NCBI RefSeq assembly: GCF_028618695.1
Contig: NZ_JAQIVI010000200.1
Span: forward strand, 21,522-35,169
DNA from: Natrinema soli
GTDB taxonomy: Archaea > Halobacteriota > Halobacteria > Halobacteriales > Natrialbaceae
Length of the DNA stretch: 13,648 nt
Direction: 5' to 3'
The position numbers and the translations under genes are program-made. Below, one piece after another: positions 1 to 6,736 of this stretch (positions are counted from its first letter, which is position 1; each line of letters starts with the position of its first letter). Below the pieces are notes generated by a model. It did not search any database, was not told the DNA's origin, and worked only from the letters and a program-made list of their open reading frames with translations.

Positions 1-1066
1 GATTGACGATTACGTCATCCTCCCAGCCATAGTAGACCGAGTCTGGTGGAAGAGAGAAGCCAGGAAGGCCATGGACAGCATGCAAGATGGCCGAGGTTCT
101 AACGCCAAGATCGAATGCACAGTGATGAGTTATTGGGATTCCTGCATCCTCTGCAATCGCTGTCTGTTGGCGGAGTCCAGCAATACCACCTGCCGGGGTC
201 AGATCTAACACTGCGACATCGATAGCACCTGTGTCGACAAGCCGGCGTAGATTATGTGGAAGGTAGGTGTCTTCATTTGGTCCCATCGGTTGTCCGGTCT
301 GGTTTTTCAAACTGGCCAGGGACTTATGCGCGTCAACACGAATTGGCTGTTCCATGTACTGAAGGTAGATTCCAGCATCAGCTAACTCCGATCCAACACG
401 GATTGCCTGATCGGTTGTCCATCCTTGATTTGGATCAAGTCGGAACTCCAGCTTGCCATCTACTTCCTCGTGCATCGCTTTAATCCGGGCAATATCTTCT
501 TTCCAGTCACGGCCAGCTTTCGTTTTCAGCACAGAGTACCCCTCCTGAAGCACTTCGGCGGCACGCTGTCTGGATTCCTCAACTGGAAGGATACCAAGAC
601 AGTAAGCCACTTCTACCTCGTGACTATCCCCGGAGTCGTTCTGATGGTTTCGGTGTTTCATATTTGTCTGACTGGGCGTTGTCCAACCACCGAGGAGTTC
701 ATAGATTGGTTTCTCCAGTGACTTACCAACAATATCCCAACATGCTACTTCGACCGGCGCGAAGAACATGTCTGCGTTAGCGTATTCGATGAACACCTGT
801 CGTCGGAATTTCTCAAGTTCAAATGGTGACTGCCCGACAACAAATGGGCGAATACCATCTTCAATGATAGAGACAGTAGCCTCTGGGGTGAGAAAGACAC
901 GGACCTCTCCCCAGCCAGAAATCCCCTCATCGGTGTCAACACGGACCAGAACTCGGTCCATATCCGTTAGGGAATTGTGATTAGTCACATACGGTCTGAT
1001 ACCACCATCTTCAAACGGAACGAGCGGAACGTTGATCGCGAACGCCTCGATATCTGTGATTTCCAT
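1..1066 (-). CDS. Mandelate racemase/muconate lactonizing enzyme family protein (enolase superfamily), 3' end cut by window edge
   Basis: I translated this partial gene by hand from the ATG at 1066: 355 codons stay open to position 1, so only a short C-terminal tail should be missing. The N-terminal capping domain spans about residues 1-125. The barrel follows with the KxK motif at 181-183 (KTK), the metal-ligand region DPNQGW at 211-216, MEQP at 238-241 (E239), NED at 264-266 and THH at 313-315. This is the order of catalytic residues in the MR/MLE branch, which abstracts the alpha-proton of a carboxylate in racemases, cycloisomerases and sugar-acid dehydratases. The neighbouring GntP permease and IclR regulator favour a sugar-acid dehydratase, but the substrate cannot be read from sequence. 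It lies 107 nt behind the permease on the same strand and may be cotranscribed. A purine-rich Shine-Dalgarno sequence is not evident. Confidence 0.88.
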   Translation of the reverse strand, partial: MEITDIEAFAINVPLVPFEDGGIRPYVTNHNSLTDMDRVLVRVDTDEGISGWGEVRVFLTPEATVSIIEDGIRPFVVGQSPFELEKFRRQVFIEYANADMFFAPVEVACWDIVGKSLEKPIYELLGGWTTPSQTNMKHRNHQNDSGDSHEVEVAYCLGILPVEESRQRAAEVLQEGYSVLKTKAGRDWKEDIARIKAMHEEVDGKLEFRLDPNQGWTTDQAIRVGSELADAGIYLQYMEQPIRVDAHKSLASLKNQTGQPMGPNEDTYLPHNLRRLVDTGAIDVAVLDLTPAGGIAGLRQQTAIAEDAGIPITHHCAFDLGVRTSAILHAVHGLPGFSLPPDSVYYGWEDDVIVN

Positions 1067-1173
1067 GGTTATGTATTTCTAGGGTCGTTATTGATTGATT
1101 GATTCGTTACTGCTGGGAATGGCCATATTGGAGAGAATGGCTACCGCCTTCATCAAATTGGAGTTTGTAACCG

Positions 1174-2541
1174 TCATACAAGGGGCATCACCGTGGAGAG
1201 GGAGAGAGTAAAGACGAGCCCGAAGACAGCGATCAGGGTTGTAACGACTGTCCACGTTTTCAAGGCCTCCGCCTGTGTCAGACCGCCGATTTCGGTAATG
1301 ATCCAGAACCCACCGTCGTTGTACCATGACAGGATGTTTCCACCGGCGCCAATAGCCATTACAAGGTACGCCGGGTGAACCGACAGTTGTCCCACCAAGG
1401 GAGCGACAATTCCAGCAGTCGTCAACATGGCAACAGTCGCAGAACCTTGTGCGATACGAACTGCAGCTGCAATGACCCACGCGGTCACGATGAGGCCTAG
1501 TCCTAATTCTTGCAATGCACTAGAAATGTAACCACCAACGCCGGCAGCGGCTAGCATTCCGCCAAACGCACCGCCAGCACCGACAATTGCAGCGATATTT
1601 CCACCTTCTTTTAGTGCCTCAGTAAGTTCCTCTGCCCACGATTCTAGGTCGAGAGATGTCATCCGATAGAACGTCACAGCCGAGACGATCGCAGCAATAG
1701 TCAGTGCGAAGTTCGGGTTTCCAACGAAGGCAAAGACTGAGACGAACCAAGCACTGGACGAGAAAAACGTATCCGTGATAGTTTGTGTTCCAACTAGCAC
1801 GATAGCTAGAACAATCGGTAGTGCAGCCTCAAGTACATCTGGGAGGTTTGACGTAGACTGCTGTGAGATCTCCTGAAGTTCTTCTGTAGTTGTTCCCATT
1901 GTGTCGCGAAGCGGGATATCAACCCGTTTCGCGATGAACTTTCCGTAAACGAGCCCTGAGAGTACTGCCGTCGGTGCTCCAACCATAACTCCGACAAGGA
2001 TTGTCGTTCCAAGATTTGCTTCTACCTCAGCTGCAACGGCGAGCGGCCCAGGCGTCGGCGGAACAAAAACATGTGTCGTTGCCGCAGCTGCACAAATAAC
2101 GACAATAAATAGCGAGTAACTATGCCCGACACGTGCTCTCATCGAGCGTGCAAGTGGAGCCATCAGATAGAACACGTTGCCAAAGAAAACTGGAATCGCT
2201 AACACAAATCCACTTCCAAATAGGGCATACTCACCGTGTTCCTCACCCGTGATTGAGGTGAAAGCTCGGATAATACGCTCTGCAGCACCGCTTTCTAGCA
2301 TTGTCTTCCCGATCACTGCCGCCATCAAAATTGGGATACCAACACCCGCGAACGTGTCACCGAATGCCGTTGCCGTTTCAGCTGCGACATCTCTAAGTGG
2401 GACCTCTGGCGCGACCATTCCAACAACGAACGTGGAGATTATTAGCCCGAGGAATGCCGGCAGTTTGAGTTTGACAAGAAGGAGTATTGTCATTACCAAT
2501 CCAACTCCGAACGCTACTAGTGGGGCATGTTCAAATGCCAT
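1174..2541 (-). CDS. GntP family gluconate/organic-acid:H+ symporter permease
   Basis: This 455-residue membrane protein is almost entirely hydrophobic, with roughly a dozen transmembrane helices, which is normal for the GntP family (about 440-460 residues). The signature THVFVPPTPGP at residues 156-166 and the motif GIPILMAAVIGKTMLESGAA near 68-87 are typical of GntP transporters, which import gluconate or related hydroxy-acids with protons. The start is supported by a GGAG-type Shine-Dalgarno stretch (GAGGAGAGGT) directly upstream and a TATA box about 26 nt before the ATG. It is divergent from the IclR regulator and precedes the MR/MLE enzyme gene, suggesting an uptake-plus-catabolism cassette under local control. 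The exact substrate is unknown. Confidence 0.9.
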   Translation of the reverse strand: MAFEHAPLVAFGVGLVMTILLLVKLKLPAFLGLIISTFVVGMVAPEVPLRDVAAETATAFGDTFAGVGIPILMAAVIGKTMLESGAAERIIRAFTSITGEEHGEYALFGSGFVLAIPVFFGNVFYLMAPLARSMRARVGHSYSLFIVVICAAAATTHVFVPPTPGPLAVAAEVEANLGTTILVGVMVGAPTAVLSGLVYGKFIAKRVDIPLRDTMGTTTEELQEISQQSTSNLPDVLEAALPIVLAIVLVGTQTITDTFFSSSAWFVSVFAFVGNPNFALTIAAIVSAVTFYRMTSLDLESWAEELTEALKEGGNIAAIVGAGGAFGGMLAAAGVGGYISSALQELGLGLIVTAWVIAAAVRIAQGSATVAMLTTAGIVAPLVGQLSVHPAYLVMAIGAGGNILSWYNDGGFWIITEIGGLTQAEALKTWTVVTTLIAVFGLVFTLSLSTVMPLV

Positions 2542-2563
2542 ACCTCTCCTCTATTTTTGAAAT

Positions 2564-2571
2564 ATTATAAA
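2564..2571 (-). promoter_or_regulatory. TATA box of the GntP permease
   Basis: On the minus strand the sequence reads TTTATAAT, centred about 26 nt before the permease ATG at 2541. At the usual archaeal TATA-to-start-site spacing, transcription would begin at or next to the start codon, although a Shine-Dalgarno-like stretch is also present. Confidence 0.55.
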
Positions 2572-2778
2572 GCTAATCCCCCAAATAGACTTATTTTCAA
2601 ATATTTACTCTCGATTCTGATCCGATTGTGGGAAATGACCCAAAACAGCACTAATCGTCTCTAAATGGCAGACGACGTGGGATCCATGACAAAGTTACGC
2701 TATTACATCCCACACATAGTTTCGACAGAGGGAAATGCAATACGTTTTAGCGGTGTTATTTGCATCAACTATCGGTAT

Positions 2779-2799
2779 TTTTCCTACCATGTAGGAAAA
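2779..2799. promoter_or_regulatory. Perfect palindrome, candidate operator for the IclR-family regulator
   Basis: Arms TTTTCCTAC (2779-2787) and GTAGGAAAA (2791-2799) are exact inverted repeats around a 3-nt spacer CAT. IclR-family proteins bind short AT-flanked palindromes in the divergent region beside their own gene, which is where this lies: about 200 nt before iclR and 240 nt before the permease. That distance from both TATA boxes is more suited to activation or looping than to simple blocking. Binding is inferred. Confidence 0.45.
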
Positions 2800-2972
2800 T
2801 TAGAATCACGGTCAAGTATAAGCCATAGACAGCCTAGTAACCCAATTAAACCCCTGAAAAGACTGTAATTAGTAGAGATATCTTTGGCCCCATTGTACCC
2901 TTGTCCCCATATTTGTAGTCAAAAAATAGCTTTTGATATGAGCGGAAGAGTCATCGGTATAGTAGAAGAACG

Positions 2973-2979
2973 TTTTTAT
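2973..2979 (+). promoter_or_regulatory. TATA box of the IclR-family regulator
   Basis: TTTTTAT is preceded by purine-rich AGAAG and centred about 26 nt before the ATG at 3002. Transcription should therefore start at or very near the start codon, giving a leaderless mRNA, common in haloarchaea. Confidence 0.5.
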
Positions 2980-3001
2980 CACTAGGGGGAAAGTTGACGG
3001 T

Positions 3002-3769
3002 ATGACTAGTGATAACAAACAAAAGACGATTAGTGCAGTTGAGACTTCATTTGACATCTTAGAGGTACTTGGAGATTTAGAACCTGCAGGAGTCTCAGCG
3101 ATCGCGGAACAACTTAATTTGTCTACGAGTACTGTCTTTACTCATCTATATACATTACATGAACTGGAATATTTAGTGAAAGAGGGGACCGAGTACCGTC
3201 GATCCTTACAATTTTTATCGGATGGGGGGATTATCAGACAGCGTTACAAGGCATCGCAGTTACTTCAAGACAAGGTTGACGAATTAGCTAGTATAACAGA
3301 TGAAATTGCTGGAGCTGCAGTTGAAGAACAAGGACAACGAGTCATTCTTTCACGTAGTGCCGGCGACATGGCTGCTGGTGATGAGATTCCAGTCGGTAAT
3401 CATACATATATGCACTGGACATCGCTTGGCAAAGTTCTTCTTGCACACTTGCCAGCTACACGGCGTTCTGAGATTATTGAACGCCATGGGCTCCCAAGGG
3501 GCACTAAACAAACGTTTACAGACAAGGAAAAACTCGAAAAAGAACTTGAGCAGATACGTCAACAAGGGTACGCAGTGGACGACGAAGAGCACTTACGAGG
3601 CGTAAGAGGAATTGCAGTACCAATCCTTGATGATGAGAGAAATGTCGTTTCATCGATTGGGATAACTGGTCCACGGAATCGATTCGGATCTTCATATCTT
3701 CTCAAACTTCTTGAATCGCTTGAATATGCAAAAAATGAGATCGAGGTCAGAAGTTCATATCAAAATTAA
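3002..3769 (+). CDS. IclR family transcriptional regulator
   Basis: This is a 255-residue protein, the usual IclR length. A winged helix-turn-helix lies near residues 15-70, with the recognition segment around 31-52 (AIAEQLNLSTSTVFTHLYTL). The effector-binding domain follows at about 80-250, with conserved blocks MHWTSLGKVLLAHLP, GLPRGTKQTFTD and the G-Y-A-x-D-D-E-E segment. It is transcribed away from the GntP permease and enolase-superfamily gene. In Haloferax an IclR-type regulator (XacR) controls pentose oxidation genes that include a dehydratase, so local control of a sugar-acid cassette is reasonable, but activator or repressor status is unknown. Codon use is unlike the island downstream: many TTA, AGA, ATA and other A/T-ending codons. 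Confidence 0.9.
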   Translation: MTSDNKQKTISAVETSFDILEVLGDLEPAGVSAIAEQLNLSTSTVFTHLYTLHELEYLVKEGTEYRRSLQFLSDGGIIRQRYKASQLLQDKVDELASITDEIAGAAVEEQGQRVILSRSAGDMAAGDEIPVGNHTYMHWTSLGKVLLAHLPATRRSEIIERHGLPRGTKQTFTDKEKLEKELEQIRQQGYAVDDEEHLRGVRGIAVPILDDERNVVSSIGITGPRNRFGSSYLLKLLESLEYAKNEIEVRSSYQN

Positions 3770-3799
3770 TATATCTAATACATAATATTTATTCTATAC

Positions 3800-4201
3800 T
3801 CAGCTTTGCACGTTAGCTTCAGCTGTTGAGTGAATGAAGAGGTGGTCAATCTCGTTCATGAGGTCATCGATGCACCGATCATCGTTGTCCCGCACCCATG
3901 AGAGAAGGTCGTACACGGCTTCTCTCAGGGAGTGTTCGAGGTTCGCTCGAATCAGGACCAAGACGAACGAGACTGTAGGCAGCCATCAGAAGGTGTCAGT
4001 GGCGTCCGATTCTTCGTCGGTCTGCATCTCGCAATTTCCCAAGCCGAGATCCTGCTTCGAGTTCTCGAAGAACGTCTCGATGCGCCATCGTATCGCGTAG
4101 GAGCGGATTATGTGAGCAGTCGGTGCGTCGATCTTGTTTGTAGCGAGGTACTTGACCGGGTTGTCCTCGTCGTCACTCAACGAGATTTTGATTAGGAACA
4201 T
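3800..4201 (-). pseudogene. IS4-type DDE transposase remnant, C-terminal part, frameshifted
   Basis: Reading down from 4201, the first open segment (to about 3986) contains YAIRWRIETFFENSK, an exact Y-x2-R-x3-E-x6-K signature of IS4-group transposases, followed by QDLGLGNCEMQTDE. The reading then shifts frame to HLLMAAYSLVRLGPDSS (about 3982-3930) and shifts again to RANLEHSLREAVYDLLSWV and on to a stop at 3800-3802. At least two frameshifts and the complete loss of the N-terminal half (the frame has a stop just above 4201) make it inactive. I see no terminal inverted repeats, so the element boundaries are unknown. It sits only 30 nt beyond the IclR stop, at the point where base composition changes. 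Confidence 0.8.
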
Positions 4202-4204
4202 TCA

Positions 4205-4396
4205 ATAATCGAACCCAACGAGTGGGCACATCCGGATGTGTGTGAGGCCTTCTTCGACGCGCCGATCAGCTACGAACTCGAGTACCACTTTCTCGAAGGC
4301 CGCGAGTCGACGGTCTACTACCACCGCATAGATACGGAGAAGATCAGTCGCTTCGTTGGCACTCGTGAACCGGAGGAGTATACCCGCGAGACGTGA
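4205..4396 (+). pseudogene. C-terminal fragment of an unrecognised haloarchaeal protein
   Basis: This frame reads about 63 residues (IIEPNEWAHPDVCEAFFDAP and on, with ELEYHF and VYYHRIDTEKISRF, ending EEYTRET) to TGA at 4394-4396. Third codon positions are mostly G or C and the composition is acidic, as in real haloarchaeal genes, whereas the opposite strand gives an arginine/leucine-rich shadow. It begins abruptly at the transposase junction and has no start codon. I read it as the 3' end of a gene cut by the insertion element. I do not recognise the family. Confidence 0.4.
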
Positions 4397-4441
4397 CCGT
4401 ACCTGTAGTCCACTAGTGGAACGGGAGCGGGAATGCGACCG

Positions 4442-4455
4442 TGGCGCTTGCGCCA
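4442..4455. other. Perfect 14-bp inverted repeat (hairpin)
   Basis: TGGCGC-TT-GCGCCA is a perfect 6-bp inverted repeat with a 2-nt loop, about 45 nt after the stop of the preceding fragment. There is no following T-tract, so a terminator role is uncertain; it could be an element end or chance. Confidence 0.3.
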
Positions 4456-4473
4456 TGGCTATGAGCTCACGGT

Positions 4474-4789
4474 CTGAAATCGAAGCATTCTGAGATCAAA
4501 ACGGTCGTCGAGACGCCTGACGAGGCGGGCTCAAAGTTGCGGTGACAATGGCCCGCAGTGGGCACGCGAGTTCGTCGCCACGGAGATGGTTGCCCAGAAA
4601 GTCGTGCAGGAGCTGCTGGCCGACGGCAAGTGGTACAAGGCGCTCAAGGCCCAGCTGAAGTTCAACGAGTGGCTCTTCGACCTCAGCCAACTCGAGCAAG
4701 CGCCCGTGACAACACAGGTCCAGAGGATGGGAGTGCCCGCCGAGGAGACCAATGTGAGCCGCCATTCGTCTCTGGATGACCGACATGTC
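4474..4789 (+). pseudogene. Frameshifted fragment of an unrecognised gene
   Basis: One frame reads SEIKTVVETPDEAGSKLR to a TGA at 4543. A +1 shift at that point continues with DNGPQWAREFVATEMVAQKV and a long helical, K/E/L-rich stretch ending near 4789 (AEETNVSRHSSLDD). Strong G/C preference at third positions and helix-like composition in both halves suggest one gene broken by a frameshift. The second frame happens to run on, without a stop, through the spacer into the small gene at 4862; I regard that 133-codon reading as fortuitous. Family unknown. Confidence 0.4.
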
Positions 4790-4861
4790 CCACCGATTGT
4801 GGGCCGAAGTAGACTATTCAGTGAGTCGAAAAACGTGGATTTCGGGAGTCGTGTGTACGAT

Positions 4862-5116
4862 ATGCGAATCAGAACCGACGACTACGCATACCGACGGGAC
4901 GCGATCGAACACGCAGCCAACTGCTACAACAGTAACAAGACGAAAGCAGTGGTGAGTGCCTGCGATGACGTTCCGACGTTCGTCTAGGCCTCCCGCCAAG
5001 TCCTCGAGGGCGACGAGCTCACGCTCGAGCAGCGCCGAGAGATCGCCGAGACGCGTTCGACTCGAGCAGTGGCTTTCGAAGTCACTACTGAGACAGCCGT
5101 TGAGATCGACTACTAA
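4862..5116 (+). pseudogene. Small haloarchaeal protein (MRIRTD-type, DUF7692-like) with in-frame amber stop
   Basis: The frame starts MRIRTDDYAYRRDAIEHAAN, has TAG as codon 42 (4985-4987), and continues in the same frame with SRQVLEGDELTLEQRREIAE and RAVAFEV to TAA at 5114-5116: 84 codons with one stop. The layout (MRIRTD start, NKTKAVVSACDDVP core, LEQRREIAETxSTRA tail) matches, from memory, small haloarchaeal proteins of unknown function often found near mobile elements. Without the stop it would be full length, so the lesion is recent or a sequencing error. Its last part lies inside the 444-bp repeat, and a truncated tail recurs at 13018-13082. The family name is tentative. Confidence 0.55.
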
Positions 5117-5129
5117 GAGATCGAATTTT

Positions 5130-5141
5130 AGCCCCGGGGCT
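5130..5141. terminator. GC-rich perfect palindrome between convergent genes, possible bidirectional terminator
   Basis: AGCCCCGGGGCT sits between the stop of the MRIRTD gene (5116) and the stop of the HalOD1 gene (5151), with TTTT just before it on the plus strand. The second repeat copy has one mismatch in the arm (AGCTCC). Position suggests a shared transcript end; archaeal termination relies mainly on T-tracts, so this is weak. Confidence 0.3.
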
Positions 5142-5150
5142 CAGAGCGAG

Positions 5151-5417
5151 TCACACTACGGTTTTCTCAGGGTCGAGGGCCGCGACACGATTCTCGAGAT
5201 CCACGTCGCCTCTACTATCGACAGTCACCGTGTAGCCGTTGTAGGCAAATTCGATTATGGACGGATTCTTCTCGGAGTCGCGTGCGTCATAGAGTGAGTC
5301 AAGTGCGTCCGTGTTGATCGCGTCGTGGATCGGTGGGTTGAGCTCTTCGGGTTGAACTCCTTCACGTTCGGCGACTTTGTCTACGATCTTCAGACTGAGT
5401 GATTGAGTGGGTTGCAC
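5151..5417 (-). CDS. Orphan HalOD1 output-domain protein, copy 1
   Basis: An 88-residue acidic protein consisting of essentially one HalOD1 output domain: LSLKIVDKVAEREGVQPEEL, NPPIHDAINTDALDSLY, then FAYNGYTVTVDSRGDV. In longer haloarchaeal proteins this domain is the C-terminal output of response-regulator-like chains; single-domain forms of 80-100 residues are common and their role is unknown. Translation starts at GTG (5417), the only start that fits a TATA box about 28 nt upstream and the conserved start in the second copy. It differs from copy 2 at four residues (S/A, I/T, R/T and V/A). No receiver or sensor gene lies nearby. Confidence 0.8.
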   Translation of the reverse strand: MQPTQSLSLKIVDKVAEREGVQPEELNPPIHDAINTDALDSLYDARDSEKNPSIIEFAYNGYTVTVDSRGDVDLENRVAALDPEKTVV

Positions 5418-5441
5418 AACCTCCGATGTCAGGAACTAATA

Positions 5442-5476
5442 CATAAAACCAGACGTTCCTCTAATGACGTGCGTCA
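5442..5476 (-). promoter_or_regulatory. Promoter of HalOD1 copy 1: TATA box plus upstream palindrome
   Basis: On the minus strand TTTTATG (5448-5442) lies about 28 nt before the GTG start, predicting a leaderless mRNA. About 17 nt further upstream is the palindrome TGACG-TG-CGTCA (5465-5476), in a position where haloarchaeal activators bind ahead of the BRE/TATA. The arms are conserved in copy 2 although the two spacer bases differ. Confidence 0.5.
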
Positions 5477-5512
5477 GACATCGGCCTCTGAACAGATGTG
5501 TCGCATCGGTGA

Positions 5513-6560
5513 TTAATCAGCGGTAATGCCGTTGCCCTCGAGGATCTCTCGAGCGATCCGCGACTGGTCGCGGACCATCCGCACGTTGTTTCGTTTCGCC
5601 ATCGAGACGTGCTGCGGACGCAGTTCGGCCCGGTCTTTCAGGTCGGCGAGCCTGTGGGCGAGCAACTGCGCGAGCGTGATCTGGGTGGCCATTTCCGCCA
5701 GTTTCTCCTGCTGGAGCTGGAACCGGGCGATCGGTCCCCCGAACTGTTCGCGGTTGGTCGCATACTGACGCGCCGTCTCGAAGCAGTTTCGCGCCGCCCC
5801 GAGCCCCCCAGGCAATGCCGTAGCGGGCCTGCGTGAGACAGGAGAGCGGCCCCTTCCTCCCCTCGACACCGGGAAGCAGATTTTCCTCGGGAACGCGAAC
5901 GTTTTGCAGGGAGATCTCACCGGTGATCGAGGCTCGCAGGGAGAGCTTTTCGTCGATCTCGTTCGTCGTCACGCCGTCCCGGTCGGTTTCGACCAGGAAC
6001 CCGCGGACCGGCGAGTCCGGGGCGGAGGCGTCCCGCGCCCAGACAATGGCGACGTCTGCGATCGGGGCGTTCGTGATCCAGGTCTTCGACCCGGTCAGCA
6101 CGTACTCGTCGCCGTCCCTTTCGGCGGTCGTCTCCATCGCCGACGGGTTCGACCCGTGTTCGGGCTCCGTCAGTCCGAAGCACCCGACGGCCTCGCCCCG
6201 ACCGAGGTCGGGCAGCCACCGCTCCTTCTGCGCTTCGGAGCCGAACGTGTGGATCGGATACATGACGAGCGCGCCCTGCACCGAGGCCATCGACCGCAAC
6301 CCGGGGTCGCAGGCTTCGAGTTCCTGCATCAACAGTCCGTACGCGGTTTCGTTGATATTCGGTGAGTCGTTCCCCTCCAGGTTTGGAGCGTAGAATCCCA
6401 ACTCGCCCATCTCCCGGATCGTTTCCGTCGGAAACGTCCCCTCGAGCCAGTGTTCCGCGATGTCCGAGTGGACGGTATCCGCGACGAAGTCCCGGGCCGA
6501 CTGCTGTATTAGCCGCTCCTCTTCCGACAGGTCGTCCTCGAGCTGAAGGTGATCGAGCAT
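5513..6560 (-). pseudogene. gcdH: Glutaryl-CoA dehydrogenase (acyl-CoA dehydrogenase family), frameshifted and C-terminally truncated
   Basis: From ATG 6560 the protein reads as a glutaryl-CoA dehydrogenase, the FAD enzyme that converts glutaryl-CoA to crotonyl-CoA and CO2. Visible blocks are YGLLMQELEACDPGLRSMAS (R89 and S93 match the Arg/Ser that hold the substrate carboxylate in the human enzyme), GCFGLTEPEHGSNPSAMET (127-143), GSKTWITNAPIADV and ARYGIAWG (245-252). Beside the C6 run at 5804-5809 the frame changes (net -2 or +1), continuing as LGAARNCFETARQYATNREQ to EGNGITAD and TAA at 5513. About 40 C-terminal residues are missing, including the YEGTHDIH segment with the catalytic glutamate, so even a corrected frame would be inactive. 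The reading can be extended to 6680, but the ATG at 6560 fits the family start and promoter. Confidence 0.88.
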
Positions 6561-6586
6561 CGATCGCCCATTTTCTGTACGCTGGA

Positions 6587-6596
6587 TTAAAATAAT
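6587..6596 (-). promoter_or_regulatory. TATA box of the glutaryl-CoA dehydrogenase pseudogene
   Basis: ATTATTTTAA on the minus strand lies about 27-36 nt before ATG 6560. A TTCAATA half-site (6606-6612) just upstream matches one arm of the palindrome before the aminotransferase gene, hinting at shared regulation. Confidence 0.45.
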
Positions 6597-6694
6597 CGGA
6601 CACTGTTCAATACTTCGGGAACTATAGCTACCCAATTCAACACAGAGAGAGAATATTAGATATTGTTTGATATGTTCCAATAATTATAACAAAA

Positions 6695-6703
6695 TTTTAT
6701 ATA
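6695..6703 (+). promoter_or_regulatory. TATA box of hyuAB
   Basis: TTTTATATA lies 34 nt before the hyuA ATG in an AT-rich stretch (6650-6704) that stands out from the GC-rich genes on both sides. It predicts a short leader of roughly ten nucleotides. It is divergent from the dehydrogenase promoter. Confidence 0.6.
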
Positions 6704-6736
6704 CACGTCTCTCTCAATACTCGCTGTGATCGTAAT

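Larger units (their letters stand above)
2542..3001. other. 460-bp divergent intergenic region between gntP-like and iclR-like genes
   Basis: This AT-rich stretch has no convincing gene. It holds a TATA box for each divergent gene and the palindrome listed separately. On the plus strand there is also a near-repeat, TATTTTTGAAATATT at 2552-2566 and TATTTTCAAATATTT at 2592-2606; the first copy overlaps the permease TATA box and could be a second regulator contact. A 67-codon open frame at 2665-2868 has no recognisable family or haloarchaeal codon bias and I do not call it. Confidence 0.5.
5052..5495. repeat. Direct repeat, left copy (444 bp), flanking the metabolic island
   Basis: Aligned by eye to 13018-13461 at a constant offset of 7,966 nt with no gaps. 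I count 26 mismatches in 444 positions, about 94% identity. It contains the last 22 codons of the small MRIRTD gene, a complete HalOD1 gene on the opposite strand and that gene's promoter. Homology stops sharply after CTCTGAACAG. Beyond it lies the truncated end of the glutaryl-CoA dehydrogenase gene, so the right edge of this copy is a recombination junction. Confidence 0.92.

Noticed and set aside
2665..2868. 67-codon open frame in the iclR/gntP intergenic region
   Set aside because: No codon bias or recognisable family, and it contains the palindrome.
4202..4456. Minus-strand 84-codon open frame
   Set aside because: Arginine/leucine-rich; the plus frame over the same bases has typical haloarchaeal composition and third-position bias.
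4985..4987. TAG read as pyrrolysine
   Set aside because: Nothing in the window supports pyrrolysine decoding, and the gene lies among pseudogenes; simple nonsense mutation or sequencing error is more likely.
5917..6603. Minus-strand 228-codon open frame overlapping gcdH
   Set aside because: Arginine/glycine-rich shadow of the glutaryl-CoA dehydrogenase frame, a usual artefact in high-GC DNA.
6561..6680. 40-codon upstream extension of gcdH to ATG 6680
   Set aside because: It would cover the TATA box and AT-rich promoter region; family homology begins at ATG 6560.
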